Of a DNA stretch of 29,323 nt, positions 8,068-16,027 are shown piece after piece. The DNA comes from CAZPBO01 sp964584815 (GTDB lineage Bacteria > Planctomycetota > SKW154). The stretch spans positions 1 through 29,323 of the forward strand of contig CAZPBO010000024.1 in assembly GCA_964584815.1 (NCBI GenBank). Reading direction: 5' to 3'. Below the pieces are notes generated by a model that searched no databases, had not been told where the DNA came from, and saw only the letters and a list, made by a program, of their open reading frames with translations. The position numbers were made by a program, and so were the translations under genes. Every line of letters begins with the position of its first letter. Position 1 is the stretch's first letter.

Positions 8068-9386
8068 GGGGTGGTTCGGCGCTGATTTTGGCGCTGCTTC
8101 TTGTGGTTGTGGTAGGGCTTCTGGCTGCTGCACTGTGTGAGCGGGCGGTTGTGGAGTTGCGTCTAACGGGCGCGCAACGCGACCGTGCAACACTCACATC
8201 CATCGCCGAATCGGCGCTCGTGCGAACACGCTTCCGCCTCTCCATCACCGGCGACTGGATGACTCTGCCCCAGAACCTCTACACGAGCGAGCCGCTTTTT
8301 GGCGGAACCTACACCGTTTACCTGCCGGTTCGGGAAAGCGACTTTGTGGTGGCACGAATAACGGCGCGGTATAAGGGAAGTAGCATAACTCTTCGGGCAC
8401 GCATTGAAAAACCCCCGCCGTGGTGGGATACCAACTGGACTGTGCGCTGCCCAGTTGTTGTCTCCAATGCCGCCACCTCTGACCTGCAGGACTATCAGGT
8501 GCGGATTGTGGTTCAGCGTCGCTCCGAGATGCGCGCTGACTTTGCCGACCTCCGTTTTGTCGCAGACGACCAGACCACCGTCTTACCCCACTGGATTGAG
8601 CATTCTGACGCCTCATCCGCCGTTGTCTGGGTTAAAGTGCCCGCAGTTGCGGCAAACGGCTCAACAACCATCTGGCTTTATTACGGCAATTCTGCCGCAG
8701 CATCTGCCTCCTCCTTCACCGCCACTATGGAGCCTGCCTACAGTGTCTATCAGGTCTCCTATAACTGGGTTGACCGTCCAGACAACAACGCTTGGCTCAC
8801 AGGTCTTTTCGTTTCCAAAAATTTGACTCTTCCTTTTCGGTTCCCGTTTTATGGCACTTTCTACAACGACTGTCACATAACAACCACGGGTTACATCCGC
8901 TTTCCAGGCGGCAACTACCCGGTCGACAGGTCGCAAACGGAGAATGAACTGGCGAATCGGCGTATGTTTGCCGCTTACTGGGGGAGTTTTTCTGGTCAGC
9001 ATACATACGACGGTCCCGGCAGCAGAGACATCCTCTATCCTGGGGTTTATGTCTATTCGTATTCTGACCATGTGCATATTGAATGGGAGGTTGCGTATGT
9101 GATTCGGGTGCTTGGAAGATGGATGGCAATAGGTGGAGCCATCCATCAGACCTTCCTTTACCGAAACGGAGATATTCTCTTTCAGATGAAATTCCGCTAC
9201 AGGGCGACAGGGTTGTCTGGTATATCAAAGGGAGATGGTTCCACATACCTTGTCAATTCGGCTGTGGCTCCTTCAAAAAGTTTTCTTTATGCGCAGCGTA
9301 AGTATGTGGAACCAGAACCGCAGGCGACGGTAGGGGAGCCACAGCGGCTGCAGTTAACGCGCGTTGTTTGGCTGCAGTATGAATAG
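8064..9386 (+). CDS. PilX/GspK-like pseudopilin carrying a DUF2341 module
   Basis: 440 residues, GTG start overlapping the previous stop by 4 bases (GTGA). The N-terminus MRGGSALILALLLVVVVGLLAAALCERAV resembles PilX/GspK, with a hydrophobic helix and no +5 glutamate, as is normal for GspK. After a short region to about residue 115, a DUF2341 domain starts near residue 120 (WWDTNWTVRCPVVV, YQVRIVV, DLRF, LPHWIEH, VVWVKVP, IWLYYGN). A lectin-like second half follows (LPFRFPFYGTFY, FLYRNGDILF, GISKGDGSTY, YVEPEPQATVG). The arrangement matches residues 243-548 of the preceding protein, so the two are paralogous modules. Only about a dozen residues follow the module, so the usual GspK C-terminal domain is absent. 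Likely part of the same surface apparatus. Confidence 0.78.
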   Translation: MRGGSALILALLLVVVVGLLAAALCERAVVELRLTGAQRDRATLTSIAESALVRTRFRLSITGDWMTLPQNLYTSEPLFGGTYTVYLPVRESDFVVARITARYKGSSITLRARIEKPPPWWDTNWTVRCPVVVSNAATSDLQDYQVRIVVQRRSEMRADFADLRFVADDQTTVLPHWIEHSDASSAVVWVKVPAVAANGSTTIWLYYGNSAAASASSFTATMEPAYSVYQVSYNWVDRPDNNAWLTGLFVSKNLTLPFRFPFYGTFYNDCHITTTGYIRFPGGNYPVDRSQTENELANRRMFAAYWGSFSGQHTYDGPGSRDILYPGVYVYSYSDHVHIEWEVAYVIRVLGRWMAIGGAIHQTFLYRNGDILFQMKFRYRATGLSGISKGDGSTYLVNSAVAPSKSFLYAQRKYVEPEPQATVGEPQRLQLTRVVWLQYE

Positions 9387-9388
9387 TC

Positions 9389-9417
9389 TGGTCACCTCCA
9401 CCGTTTGTGCGTATAAT
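9389..9417 (+). promoter_or_regulatory. Candidate sigma-70 promoter for tmk
   Basis: TGGTCA at 9389-9394 and a perfect TATAAT at 9412-9417 are separated by 17 bases, directly after the pseudopilin stop. Transcription would begin near 9424, which fits a TTG start for tmk at 9446 and would exclude the upstream GTG (9407) and ATG (9416). The -35 box matches consensus at 4 of 6 positions. Confidence 0.45.
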
Positions 9418-9445
9418 GTTCTCTGCGCCTTCAGGGGATGTGAGA

Positions 9446-10120
9446 TTGGCAGGTCTTTTTATTGTGATAGAGGGTGCTGAAGGGTCGGGCAAGACGACGC
9501 AGGTGGAGATGCTGCGGAAATGGCTCGTTTCAGAAGGTCTGGAGGTCGTTTGTGTTCGTGAGCCCGGCGGCACCCAGACAGGTGATAAGATAAGGACAAT
9601 AATAAAAGACCCTACGCTTGCAGTTGCTCCAGAGACGGAGTTGCTCCTTTTTGAGGCGAGCCGCTGCCAACTGGTGCGAGAAGTGATAAAGCCTGCGCTT
9701 GAGGCGGGCAAGGTGGTTATCGCCGACCGTTTCACCCTCTCCACCGAGGTCTACCAGGGCAGCGTTCAGGGACTTCCGCACAGCGTTGTGCAGTTTCTTA
9801 ACCGCCTTGCCACAGACGGTGTTGAGCCCGACCTAACAGTCGTTCTGGATGTTGGGGGGAGGGTGTCGCGTATGAGGCTAGGGCTTCGTGTGGGGGATAC
9901 GCATCAGGGATTTCTGTTCAACGAGCAGCCTGACAGGATAGAGCGACGGGGATTGGCGTTTCTGACCGCTGTAGCCCGCGGGTATCGCAAACTGGCAAGA
10001 CGCCGCAGGAAGACCGTTCTTGTTGCCGCCGACAGACCGCCAGAGGAGGTCCATCTTGAAATCAGAAAAAGGGTTGCAAGACTGCTTCGCGCAACTGGTG
10101 GGGCAGAAGGAGGCGGTTGA
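9446..10120 (+). CDS. tmk: Thymidylate kinase
   Basis: Phosphorylates dTMP to dTDP using ATP; cytoplasmic, essential for DNA synthesis. It has 224 residues from TTG at 9446, giving the family N-terminus MAGLFIVIEGAEGSGKTT. The P-loop GAEGSGKT is at residues 10-17, REPGGT at 38-43 (dTMP binding), and DRFTLSTEVYQG from residue 94 is the DR(Y/F) motif. The usual DRxxxSSxAYQG reads LSTEVYQG here. AGGGG at 9433-9437 is the ribosome-binding site. In-frame GTG 9407, ATG 9416 and GTG 9440 are alternatives. The 3' end overlaps holB by 65 bases, as commonly happens in tmk-holB pairs. Confidence 0.95.
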   Translation: MAGLFIVIEGAEGSGKTTQVEMLRKWLVSEGLEVVCVREPGGTQTGDKIRTIIKDPTLAVAPETELLLFEASRCQLVREVIKPALEAGKVVIADRFTLSTEVYQGSVQGLPHSVVQFLNRLATDGVEPDLTVVLDVGGRVSRMRLGLRVGDTHQGFLFNEQPDRIERRGLAFLTAVARGYRKLARRRRKTVLVAADRPPEEVHLEIRKRVARLLRATGGAEGGG

Positions 10121-10913
10121 ACGCCTCAAGCGCATGTTGTGTAGAGACTGGGTGCCTCACGGGTTGATGTTTTGTGGTCCGTTTGGGGTGGGTAAGGCGA
10201 CTGCAGCGCGTCTTTTCGCCGCCGCTCTCATAAGAACACCCGCAGACCGCCTTGAACGCACAGCAGGCTTTATCCATATCACGCCAGAGACGAGTTTCGG
10301 CGTTGACCTTATACGGGAGCGCGTGATACCGTTTTTCTCCCTGCGGCGCGACGGTTGGCGAGTCGCCGTCCTTGATGGCGCGGAGCGTATGACCCGCGAA
10401 GCCGCCAACGCACTCCTCAAAACACTGGAAGAACCGCCGCCGCGCTCACTTATTGTCCTTGTTGTGGTGCGCCCTGAAGGGTTGCCCTCCACCATATCAA
10501 GCCGCTGCGTTCCTGTCCCGTTCTCTCGGCTCACATTTGAGCAGACAGTGGATGTTTTGTGTGGGGTGGGGGTGGTGCGGGAGACGGCTGAAAAAGCCGC
10601 CAAACTCTCCGCCGGCTCGCCAGGATTTGCGCTCCAGTTGATTGACGACGACCTGCTCGGGGTCTTTGCGGACGCCGTTGAAGCGCTCCTTACAGGTAGA
10701 GGATGTGAGGAAGCCGTTGTTACGCTTTTGCGGAAGGTGAAGAGGAGGGAGCGGATGGTGGAGATGGTGGATGGTTTGGTGGCGGCGGTCTCATCCCGAA
10801 TGGGAAGTGAGCGTTGGGATGTTTTGCAGAGGCTGCAGCGGCTACATTACGACATAGGTGCTAATCTCAATGTGGCGCTTGCGGTCTCCGCTATCTTTGG
10901 AGGGGTAGGATGA
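10056..10913 (+). CDS. holB: DNA polymerase III clamp-loader subunit delta prime
   Basis: 285 residues. A AAA+ clamp-loader subunit of the replicative polymerase. The nucleotide-binding loop GPFGVGKAT (41-49) has Ala48 where Ser or Thr normally follows the Lys, and the Walker-B-like LDGAER (106-111) lacks the DE pair. ATP binding is therefore probably lost or weak, as expected for delta prime. SRC at 149-151 is the clamp-loader arginine-finger motif. The four-cysteine zinc module of E. coli delta prime is missing between residues 55 and 80. The TTG at 10056 is chosen because AGAGGAGGT at 10042-10050 precedes it with a 5-base spacer. The gene lies between tmk and ricT, a conserved order. Confidence 0.9.
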   Translation: MKSEKGLQDCFAQLVGQKEAVERLKRMLCRDWVPHGLMFCGPFGVGKATAARLFAAALIRTPADRLERTAGFIHITPETSFGVDLIRERVIPFFSLRRDGWRVAVLDGAERMTREAANALLKTLEEPPPRSLIVLVVVRPEGLPSTISSRCVPVPFSRLTFEQTVDVLCGVGVVRETAEKAAKLSAGSPGFALQLIDDDLLGVFADAVEALLTGRGCEEAVVTLLRKVKRRERMVEMVDGLVAAVSSRMGSERWDVLQRLQRLHYDIGANLNVALAVSAIFGGVG

Positions 10914-11773
10914 GCCAGCAGGAAAGGCAGTATTTCAGTCTCTACTGTCGCCACGGCAAAATGCTTACGGTTGAGGAGTTTTTCAGCGATATAGGCGATT
11001 TGGGGTGCGGTGATGTGGTGGTTGTGCGCACCCAAAGGGGTCGTGAGTTGGCGACTGTTCTGACAAAACCGCGCCCCGCCGACATAGAGCGGCTGCCCGA
11101 TTTCCCGCGTGTCGTTAGAAAGGCGACCGTTGACGATATGGAACGGCGCAAGGAGTTGCAGAACATCCGTGAACCTGACGCATTCAACTTCTGCAACGAG
11201 CAGGTGGAGAAACTGGGCTTGCGGATGCGCCTTTTGACCACAGAGTATATTTTTGGTGGTGAGAAGATAATTTTCTATTATGTGGCGCCGCAGAGGGTGG
11301 ACTTTCGGGAGTTGGTGAGGACACTGGCGCGGCGTTACCGCACCCGCATTGAGATGCGCCAAGTCGGTATCCGCGACGCTGCCCGACTTATGCTTGATGT
11401 CGGGCATTGCGGACTGCCCATATGCTGCCGAACCTTCATCAAGCGCTTCGCCCCTGTCACCGTCAAAACCGCCCGCCTTCAGAAAACCACCCTTGACCCC
11501 ACAAAGATATCAGGTGCCTGCGGTCGCCTTATGTGCTGCCTCCTCTATGAAGACCAGTTGTATGAAGAGTTGGCAAAGGGTATGCCAGAACGCGGTGAGC
11601 GGGTTAAAACGCCATTGGGTGAAGGCGAAGTAATAGGGCGCAATATCATCCTTCAGACGGTGACGGTGGTTCTGTCTGAAGGTGAGCGCGCCACATTCCA
11701 CATAAACGATATCGTCCGCCTTGAACCAGTCAGAGAAAGAGAACCAGAAGAGGAACTGCGCTTTGAGGAATGA
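10910..11773 (+). CDS. ricT: PSP1-domain protein, RicT (YaaT) family
   Basis: 287 residues, ATG overlapping the holB stop (ATGA). The PSP1 domain fills residues 60-150. It is followed by the cysteine signature of RicT proteins: Cys167, Cys172 and Cys173 in HCGLPICCRTFIKRF, and Cys204, Cys209 and Cys210 in GACGRLMCCLLYED. In Bacillus, RicT with RicA and RicF binds Fe-S clusters and helps RNase Y mature operon mRNAs. No ricA or ricF is seen here. The C-terminal part (GERVKTPLGEGEV...) is a small KOW-like beta unit common in the family. Neighbours tmk and holB match the Bacillus cluster. The role in this organism is inferred. Confidence 0.9.
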   Translation: MSQQERQYFSLYCRHGKMLTVEEFFSDIGDLGCGDVVVVRTQRGRELATVLTKPRPADIERLPDFPRVVRKATVDDMERRKELQNIREPDAFNFCNEQVEKLGLRMRLLTTEYIFGGEKIIFYYVAPQRVDFRELVRTLARRYRTRIEMRQVGIRDAARLMLDVGHCGLPICCRTFIKRFAPVTVKTARLQKTTLDPTKISGACGRLMCCLLYEDQLYEELAKGMPERGERVKTPLGEGEVIGRNIILQTVTVVLSEGERATFHINDIVRLEPVREREPEEELRFEE

Positions 11774-12806
11774 CTATCTGCGGGTCAGCGATTTTGACTA
11801 CCCTCTGCCAGAAGAACTGATTGCCACCCATCCTTGCCAAAGGCGGGATGAGAGCCGCCTTCTTGTGCTGCACAAAAAAACTGGGCGGATTGAGCATCGC
11901 CTTTTCCGCGACATAACTGACTACCTGCGAGAAGGCGATGTTATTGTCTTGAACAATACCCGTGTCCTAAAAGCGCGCCTTTTGGGACACCGCCAAACAG
12001 GCGGCAAAGCCGAACTCCTCTTCTTGCGCTCTCTTGATGAAGGGCGTTTCCTTTGCCTTATCGGCACCCGCGGGCACGCAAAGCGCGGGGAAACATTCGT
12101 CTTTGGTGAGGGAGCATTAAAGGTTCGTGTTCTGCAAAAGGATGAGTTGGGGCAGTTTGTGGTAGAGGTTGTCAAAGGCGATGTTTATGAGGCGATGCGG
12201 CAATTCGGGCTTGTGCCGTTGCCACCCTACATCACCAAAAAACGCGGCACAAAGAAGACCACATCTGTTGACGAGCAGCGCTACCAGACCGTCTACGCTG
12301 CGGAGAACGGTTCCGCCGCCGCACCAACCGCAGGTCTCCACTTCACGCATAGCCTCCTTCAGGAGGTAAGAAAATTGGGTGTCAGCGTCCTCTTTGTCAC
12401 GCTTCATATCGGATACGCCACATTCCGCCCCGTCAAATGCGAACATCCCAGTGAACATAAGATGCACGAGGAGGTCTATCGCGTTGAGGAGGATGTATGG
12501 CGCAGGATTGGGGATGCACGGCGTGCAGGTGGCAGGGTCTTTTGTGTTGGGACAACGACTGTGAGGACGCTTGAGACGGTCGCGCGCACAGATAAACTGA
12601 CAGGCGTCACCGACCTTTTCATATACCCGCCGTTTCAGTTTCGCCTAACCGACTGCCTTGTGACCAACTTTCATCTTCCGCGCAGCACGCTTCTTATGCT
12701 GGTCTGCGCATTTGGCGGGAGGGAGGCGGTGTTGCGTGCGTATCGTGAAGCGGTGGCGCGACGCTATCGTTTCTACTCTTATGGCGATGCGATGTTGATT
12801 CTCTAA
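11763..12806 (+). CDS. queA: S-adenosylmethionine:tRNA ribosyltransferase-isomerase
   Basis: Transfers the ribosyl group of SAM to 7-aminomethyl-7-deazaguanine in tRNA, forming epoxyqueuosine. It has 347 residues, normal length. Family motifs are the N-terminal DFDYPLPEELIATHP, NNTRVLKARL, ERYQTVY-like DEQRYQTVYA, AAPTAGLHF, HIGYATFRPV, VGTTTVRTLE, and the C-terminal TNFHLPRSTLLMLVCAF. TTG at 11763 is preferred: AAGAGGA at 11748-11754 lies 8 bases upstream and the start overlaps the ricT stop by 11 bases. A longer in-frame TTG at 11721 adds a charged stretch with no family counterpart. The gene ends the run and meets murA tail-to-tail with overlap. Confidence 0.95.
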   Translation: MRNDYLRVSDFDYPLPEELIATHPCQRRDESRLLVLHKKTGRIEHRLFRDITDYLREGDVIVLNNTRVLKARLLGHRQTGGKAELLFLRSLDEGRFLCLIGTRGHAKRGETFVFGEGALKVRVLQKDELGQFVVEVVKGDVYEAMRQFGLVPLPPYITKKRGTKKTTSVDEQRYQTVYAAENGSAAAPTAGLHFTHSLLQEVRKLGVSVLFVTLHIGYATFRPVKCEHPSEHKMHEEVYRVEEDVWRRIGDARRAGGRVFCVGTTTVRTLETVARTDKLTGVTDLFIYPPFQFRLTDCLVTNFHLPRSTLLMLVCAFGGREAVLRAYREAVARRYRFYSYGDAMLIL

Positions 12807-14076
12807 TAAGGCGTTTTATCTTGGCTCCGAGTTTTGCCAGTTTCGCCTCCAGTCTCTCATATCCTCTGTCAATGTGGTGGAGTTTATGGACATAGGTGAC
12901 ACCGTTTGCGGCGAGTCCTGCCAGCACAAGCGCCGCACCCGCTCTTAAGTCGGTTGCCTTCACATCCGCGCCGCACAACTCCCCACCCTCTATCACCGCC
13001 ATCGCACCGTCCTTGCGTATCCGCGCACCCAGTCGGCACAACTCCGCCACATGCTGGAACCGCTCAGGAAAAACTCTTTCCGTCACCGTTGAGACACCTC
13101 TAATTGTGGCAAGCAACGCCATCATCTGCGCCTGCAGGTCGGTTGGGAACCCCGGATATGGGGATGTGACCACAGAGAGTGGAGCAGGGTCTTTGTCGGG
13201 TGGGGCAACCGTCACTGATGTGTCGTCCTGCTCAAGGATGAAGCCGCTTTCGCGCAATGCCGCAATAAGGGAAGTCAGATGCTGCGGGATGCATCCTTTA
13301 ACCTTGACGCATCCGCGTGTTATCGCGCCCGCCAAAAGAAATGTCCCCGCCTCAATGCGGTCGGCGATTATGCGATATTCAACAGGTTCAAGTCTGCCTA
13401 CACCCTCAATTGTGATGGTTTGGGTGCCAGCGCCCTTAATCTTTGCGCCTGCTTTTATCAGAAAGTTAGCCAAATCAACTATTTCGGGCTCGCAAGCCGC
13501 CTGCTCTATTACCGTCTTTCCTTCCGCCAGTGTAGCCGCCATCATAGTGTTTGCCGTGGCAAGCACAGATGGACCTGCGGGACCTGCAAGTTGAATATGC
13601 GCGCCGCGTAGCCTCGCCGCCTCCGCCACTATGTATCCTTCCTCCACACGCACACTCGCCCCTAACGCTGCCAAACCCTTCATATGTAGGTCAACGGGGC
13701 GGTGCCCAATAGCACAACCTCCAGGTAACGCCACCCGCGCACGACCGCAACGCGCCACAAGCGGTCCCAGCACGCACACCGATGCCCTCATACGGGATAC
13801 TATCTCATAGGGTGCCTCATACCCCAGGCGCTTTCTGAAGGCTATTTCTACGGCGGAGTTGTGCCGCTTCACATCTGCGCCAAGATGCTGCAGCAGTTCC
13901 GTCATAGTAGCAACATCAAGCAAACTGGGCGCATCCACAATAGTTGCCCCACCGGTAAGGAGTGTTGCCGCCATTATGGGCAGCGCCGCGTTCTTGGCGC
14001 CAGATATCTCCACCTCTCCATACAGATTTACGCCACCTTCCACCTCCAGCAGCGCTTCACCGTTTTTTGGCTCCAT
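12694..14076 (-). CDS. murA: UDP-N-acetylglucosamine 1-carboxyvinyltransferase with C-terminal read-through into queA
   Basis: First committed step of peptidoglycan synthesis: transfers enolpyruvate from PEP to UDP-GlcNAc. It has 460 residues against about 420 usual. Lys28-Asn29 (SGAKNAALPI) and the catalytic Cys121 in GGCAIGHRPVDLH are present; Cys, not Asp, at this position predicts fosfomycin sensitivity. The conserved fold ends around residue 423 (LAKLGAKIKRL). The last 37 residues have no family counterpart and are simply the antisense of the queA 3' end, over 113 bases. ATG at 14076 is chosen because GGGGAGGG sits just upstream; an in-frame ATG at 14154 would overlap the divergent transporter. 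A lost stop codon or a sequencing error near 12810 could explain the tail. Confidence 0.93.
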   Translation of the reverse strand: MEPKNGEALLEVEGGVNLYGEVEISGAKNAALPIMAATLLTGGATIVDAPSLLDVATMTELLQHLGADVKRHNSAVEIAFRKRLGYEAPYEIVSRMRASVCVLGPLVARCGRARVALPGGCAIGHRPVDLHMKGLAALGASVRVEEGYIVAEAARLRGAHIQLAGPAGPSVLATANTMMAATLAEGKTVIEQAACEPEIVDLANFLIKAGAKIKGAGTQTITIEGVGRLEPVEYRIIADRIEAGTFLLAGAITRGCVKVKGCIPQHLTSLIAALRESGFILEQDDTSVTVAPPDKDPAPLSVVTSPYPGFPTDLQAQMMALLATIRGVSTVTERVFPERFQHVAELCRLGARIRKDGAMAVIEGGELCGADVKATDLRAGAALVLAGLAANGVTYVHKLHHIDRGYERLEAKLAKLGAKIKRLIRESTSHRHKSRNDSVAPPLHDTHATPPPSRQMRRPA

Positions 14077-14124
14077 AAAACGCCCTCCCCGTTTATCATA
14101 TCGGCAGGAAATAGGAAGAGTGTT

Positions 14125-15390
14125 TTGGAAGAGTCGCTTTCGGTCTCGCTGCATAGAAGGAATGTCCTCTTTTTGAGTCTAACGGAGGTATTCTGGGGGG
14201 TGGCGCTGGGGCTTATCCACACCCAGGCGATTGTGACGGCGTTTCTTGATGAATTAGGCGCGAGCGGCTTCTTTATCGGTCTTGTGAATATGTGCTATTT
14301 TGTGCCGTTTGCGCTGTCGCAGGTGGTGGGTGGTTATCTGATAGAGCGGGCAAGGCGCCGCAAGAAATATGTGCTGACACTCCACTTTCTGGCTCCCATT
14401 CCGTGGATTGCCATATTTGTGGCGACGCTGCTTTTGGTTCATCCGCCGCGTGGTCTTTTTGCGGGGAGGTTGTCGGTGCTTTTCGCGACGCTGCCGTATG
14501 CGCTTTTGATGGGGATACTTGTGCCGATATATTTTGCGTTCATAAGCGCGGTGGTGCTGGAGTCGCGGCGGGGGCACGCAATGGGGACGATGTTTGCGGC
14601 GCAGTGTGTTTGTGGGGCGCTTACGGTCTTTTATGTGGGGCGATTGACGGCGCGGTGGGGGTTTCCCACAAATTACGCAATGCTCTTTGCCGCCGCATCC
14701 GCTATCGTCACCCTCGGTAACTTCTTCCTCTTCGGCACAAAAGAACCACAACCGCGCAAGCAGCCTGTGCTGCGTCCGCTCAAAGACTACCTCGCCGACC
14801 TTGTTGCGGTCGTCAGGCGCAACTCCGTCCTGCGCCGCTACATCATCGCGCGATATTTCCTCGTCGCAAACGGCGTTCTCGTCTTCTTCTTTGTCAAGGA
14901 AGCCAAAACGGTTTTCGGCTTGGAGGGGACGGAGTGGGCGAGGCTCTTTGCCTTCTTTTTCCTCATAGGTCAGGCGACAGGCAACCAGATTTTCGGGCGG
15001 ATTGCTGACAAGGTCGGGTATGTTGAGGTTGCTCTGGGAGGGGCTTTTGTGGCGCTTGCAGGGGGTATCTTGGCGGTTTTGTGGAGGACCCCCGCGGCGT
15101 TTCTTGTGGCACAAATCGCCGCCGGCGCTTATGTTGCATCAGACTGGCTCAGTCATATGAATATCGCCATCTCTTTTGCGGAACCGGACCGCCGCGCACA
15201 CTACATCGGCATCACCAATGTCCTTGTCGCTCCTGTCTACGGCGGCGCTATGCTGCTGGGCGGCTACATCCTGGACAAACTACATCTTCAAGGGCTTCTG
15301 CTCATCCTTGGTCCTTTTGTTCTGCCAGGCGCTGCTATCCTCTTCTTATCCGTCAGACCACATCTCAAAAAGGGTGCGGTTAGCCGATGA
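14125..15390 (+). CDS. Major facilitator superfamily transporter
   Basis: 421 residues with about twelve hydrophobic segments typical of MFS permeases. It has an inter-helix basic loop after helix 2 (LIERARRRKKYV, the MFS motif-A position), another in the second half (FGRIADKVGYVE), and a charged central loop at about residues 195-230. The substrate is not identifiable. It resembles the broad bacterial MFS_1 group, often sugar, nucleoside or drug carriers. TTG at 14125 follows AGGAAG (14113-14118) with a 6-base spacer and gives a short cytoplasmic tail before the first helix. It is divergent from murA across 48 bases and convergent with the Pro/Ala-rich gene, with only 4 bases between stops and no clear terminator. 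Confidence 0.85.
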   Translation: MEESLSVSLHRRNVLFLSLTEVFWGVALGLIHTQAIVTAFLDELGASGFFIGLVNMCYFVPFALSQVVGGYLIERARRRKKYVLTLHFLAPIPWIAIFVATLLLVHPPRGLFAGRLSVLFATLPYALLMGILVPIYFAFISAVVLESRRGHAMGTMFAAQCVCGALTVFYVGRLTARWGFPTNYAMLFAAASAIVTLGNFFLFGTKEPQPRKQPVLRPLKDYLADLVAVVRRNSVLRRYIIARYFLVANGVLVFFFVKEAKTVFGLEGTEWARLFAFFFLIGQATGNQIFGRIADKVGYVEVALGGAFVALAGGILAVLWRTPAAFLVAQIAAGAYVASDWLSHMNIAISFAEPDRRAHYIGITNVLVAPVYGGAMLLGGYILDKLHLQGLLLILGPFVLPGAAILFLSVRPHLKKGAVSR

Positions 15391-15394
15391 CTTC

Positions 15395-16027
15395 TCACTT
15401 CTCCTCTTCTTTCTTTTTCTCTTCCTCCTTTTTATCAGGGGAGGATGAGATAATAAAGCGTCTCATTCCTGGCGGCGGAGGAGGTGGTGGGGGAGGTTTG
15501 GGTTTTTCTTCTTTCCTCTCGGCTGGAGGTATGATTTTTGGTGGATGCGGGGGTGTGGGGACAGCGGGTTTTGGTGCTGCAGATGGTGGTTTCGGTGCAG
15601 GCGCAGCGGGTTTTGGTGGCGCTGCGGCTGGTTTTGGTGTGGGCGGTTTTGCGGCGCTCAGTCCTGCGGGTGCGGCGGGTTTTGGCGGTGCTGCAGCGGG
15701 ACGAGCCGCGCCTCGTTGTAGCCTCTCCATCACCTTCTGCGCTTCAAGCCAAGCATCGTGTTGCACTCTCAGTCTTTGCAACTTCACAAATGCGTGCTCT
15801 ATTTCCTTTATTATCTCCAACTCCGCTGCCGCAAACTCCTTCTTCAGACCGCCACGCGCCTCCGCATACCGCCTTATCATCTCCTCCGTCACCCGCAAAC
15901 TCGTCATTATCCCGCGATAGAAACTTCCCATTATCCTTGACTGGTATGTCAGCGCCTTCTGCATCGCAGAATCAATCTCACGGTCAATCGCTTCCTGCTC
16001 TTCACTTTTCTTCTCTTTTCTTACCAT
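15395..16027 (-). CDS. Unrecognised protein with helical N-terminus, Pro/Ala-rich tail and nine-proline run
   Basis: 210 residues, no recognised domain and no signal peptide or membrane segment. Residues 1-105 are highly charged and probably alpha-helical or coiled-coil (DREIDSAMQKALTYQSRIMG, EIIKEIEHAFVKLQRLRVQH). Residues 108-185 are low-complexity Pro/Ala/Lys with repeats of the PKPAAP kind. A run of nine prolines is encoded at 15470-15496, then GMRRFIISSS, and the end is a Lys/Glu tail. It is the last gene of the minus-strand run and overlaps hldE by 26 bases; GGAGGAGAG provides the ribosome-binding site. The proline run should need EF-P for translation, and efp is in the same gene run. 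A scaffold or surface-linker role is conceivable but unsupported. Confidence 0.75.
   Translation of the reverse strand: MVRKEKKSEEQEAIDREIDSAMQKALTYQSRIMGSFYRGIMTSLRVTEEMIRRYAEARGGLKKEFAAAELEIIKEIEHAFVKLQRLRVQHDAWLEAQKVMERLQRGAARPAAAPPKPAAPAGLSAAKPPTPKPAAAPPKPAAPAPKPPSAAPKPAVPTPPHPPKIIPPAERKEEKPKPPPPPPPPPGMRRFIISSSPDKKEEEKKKEEEK

Noticed and set aside
14077..14124. TATGAT in the murA leader as a -10 box
   Set aside because: No acceptable -35 box lies 16-18 bases upstream on the minus strand.
14254..15114. A 286-codon minus-strand open frame
   Set aside because: It is antisense to the MFS transporter, and its Arg/His/Pro-rich translation is typical of shadow frames.
15385..15400. Search for a bidirectional terminator between the convergent MFS and Pro/Ala-rich genes
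   Set aside because: Only 4 bases separate the stops and no stem with a T-run is visible around them.
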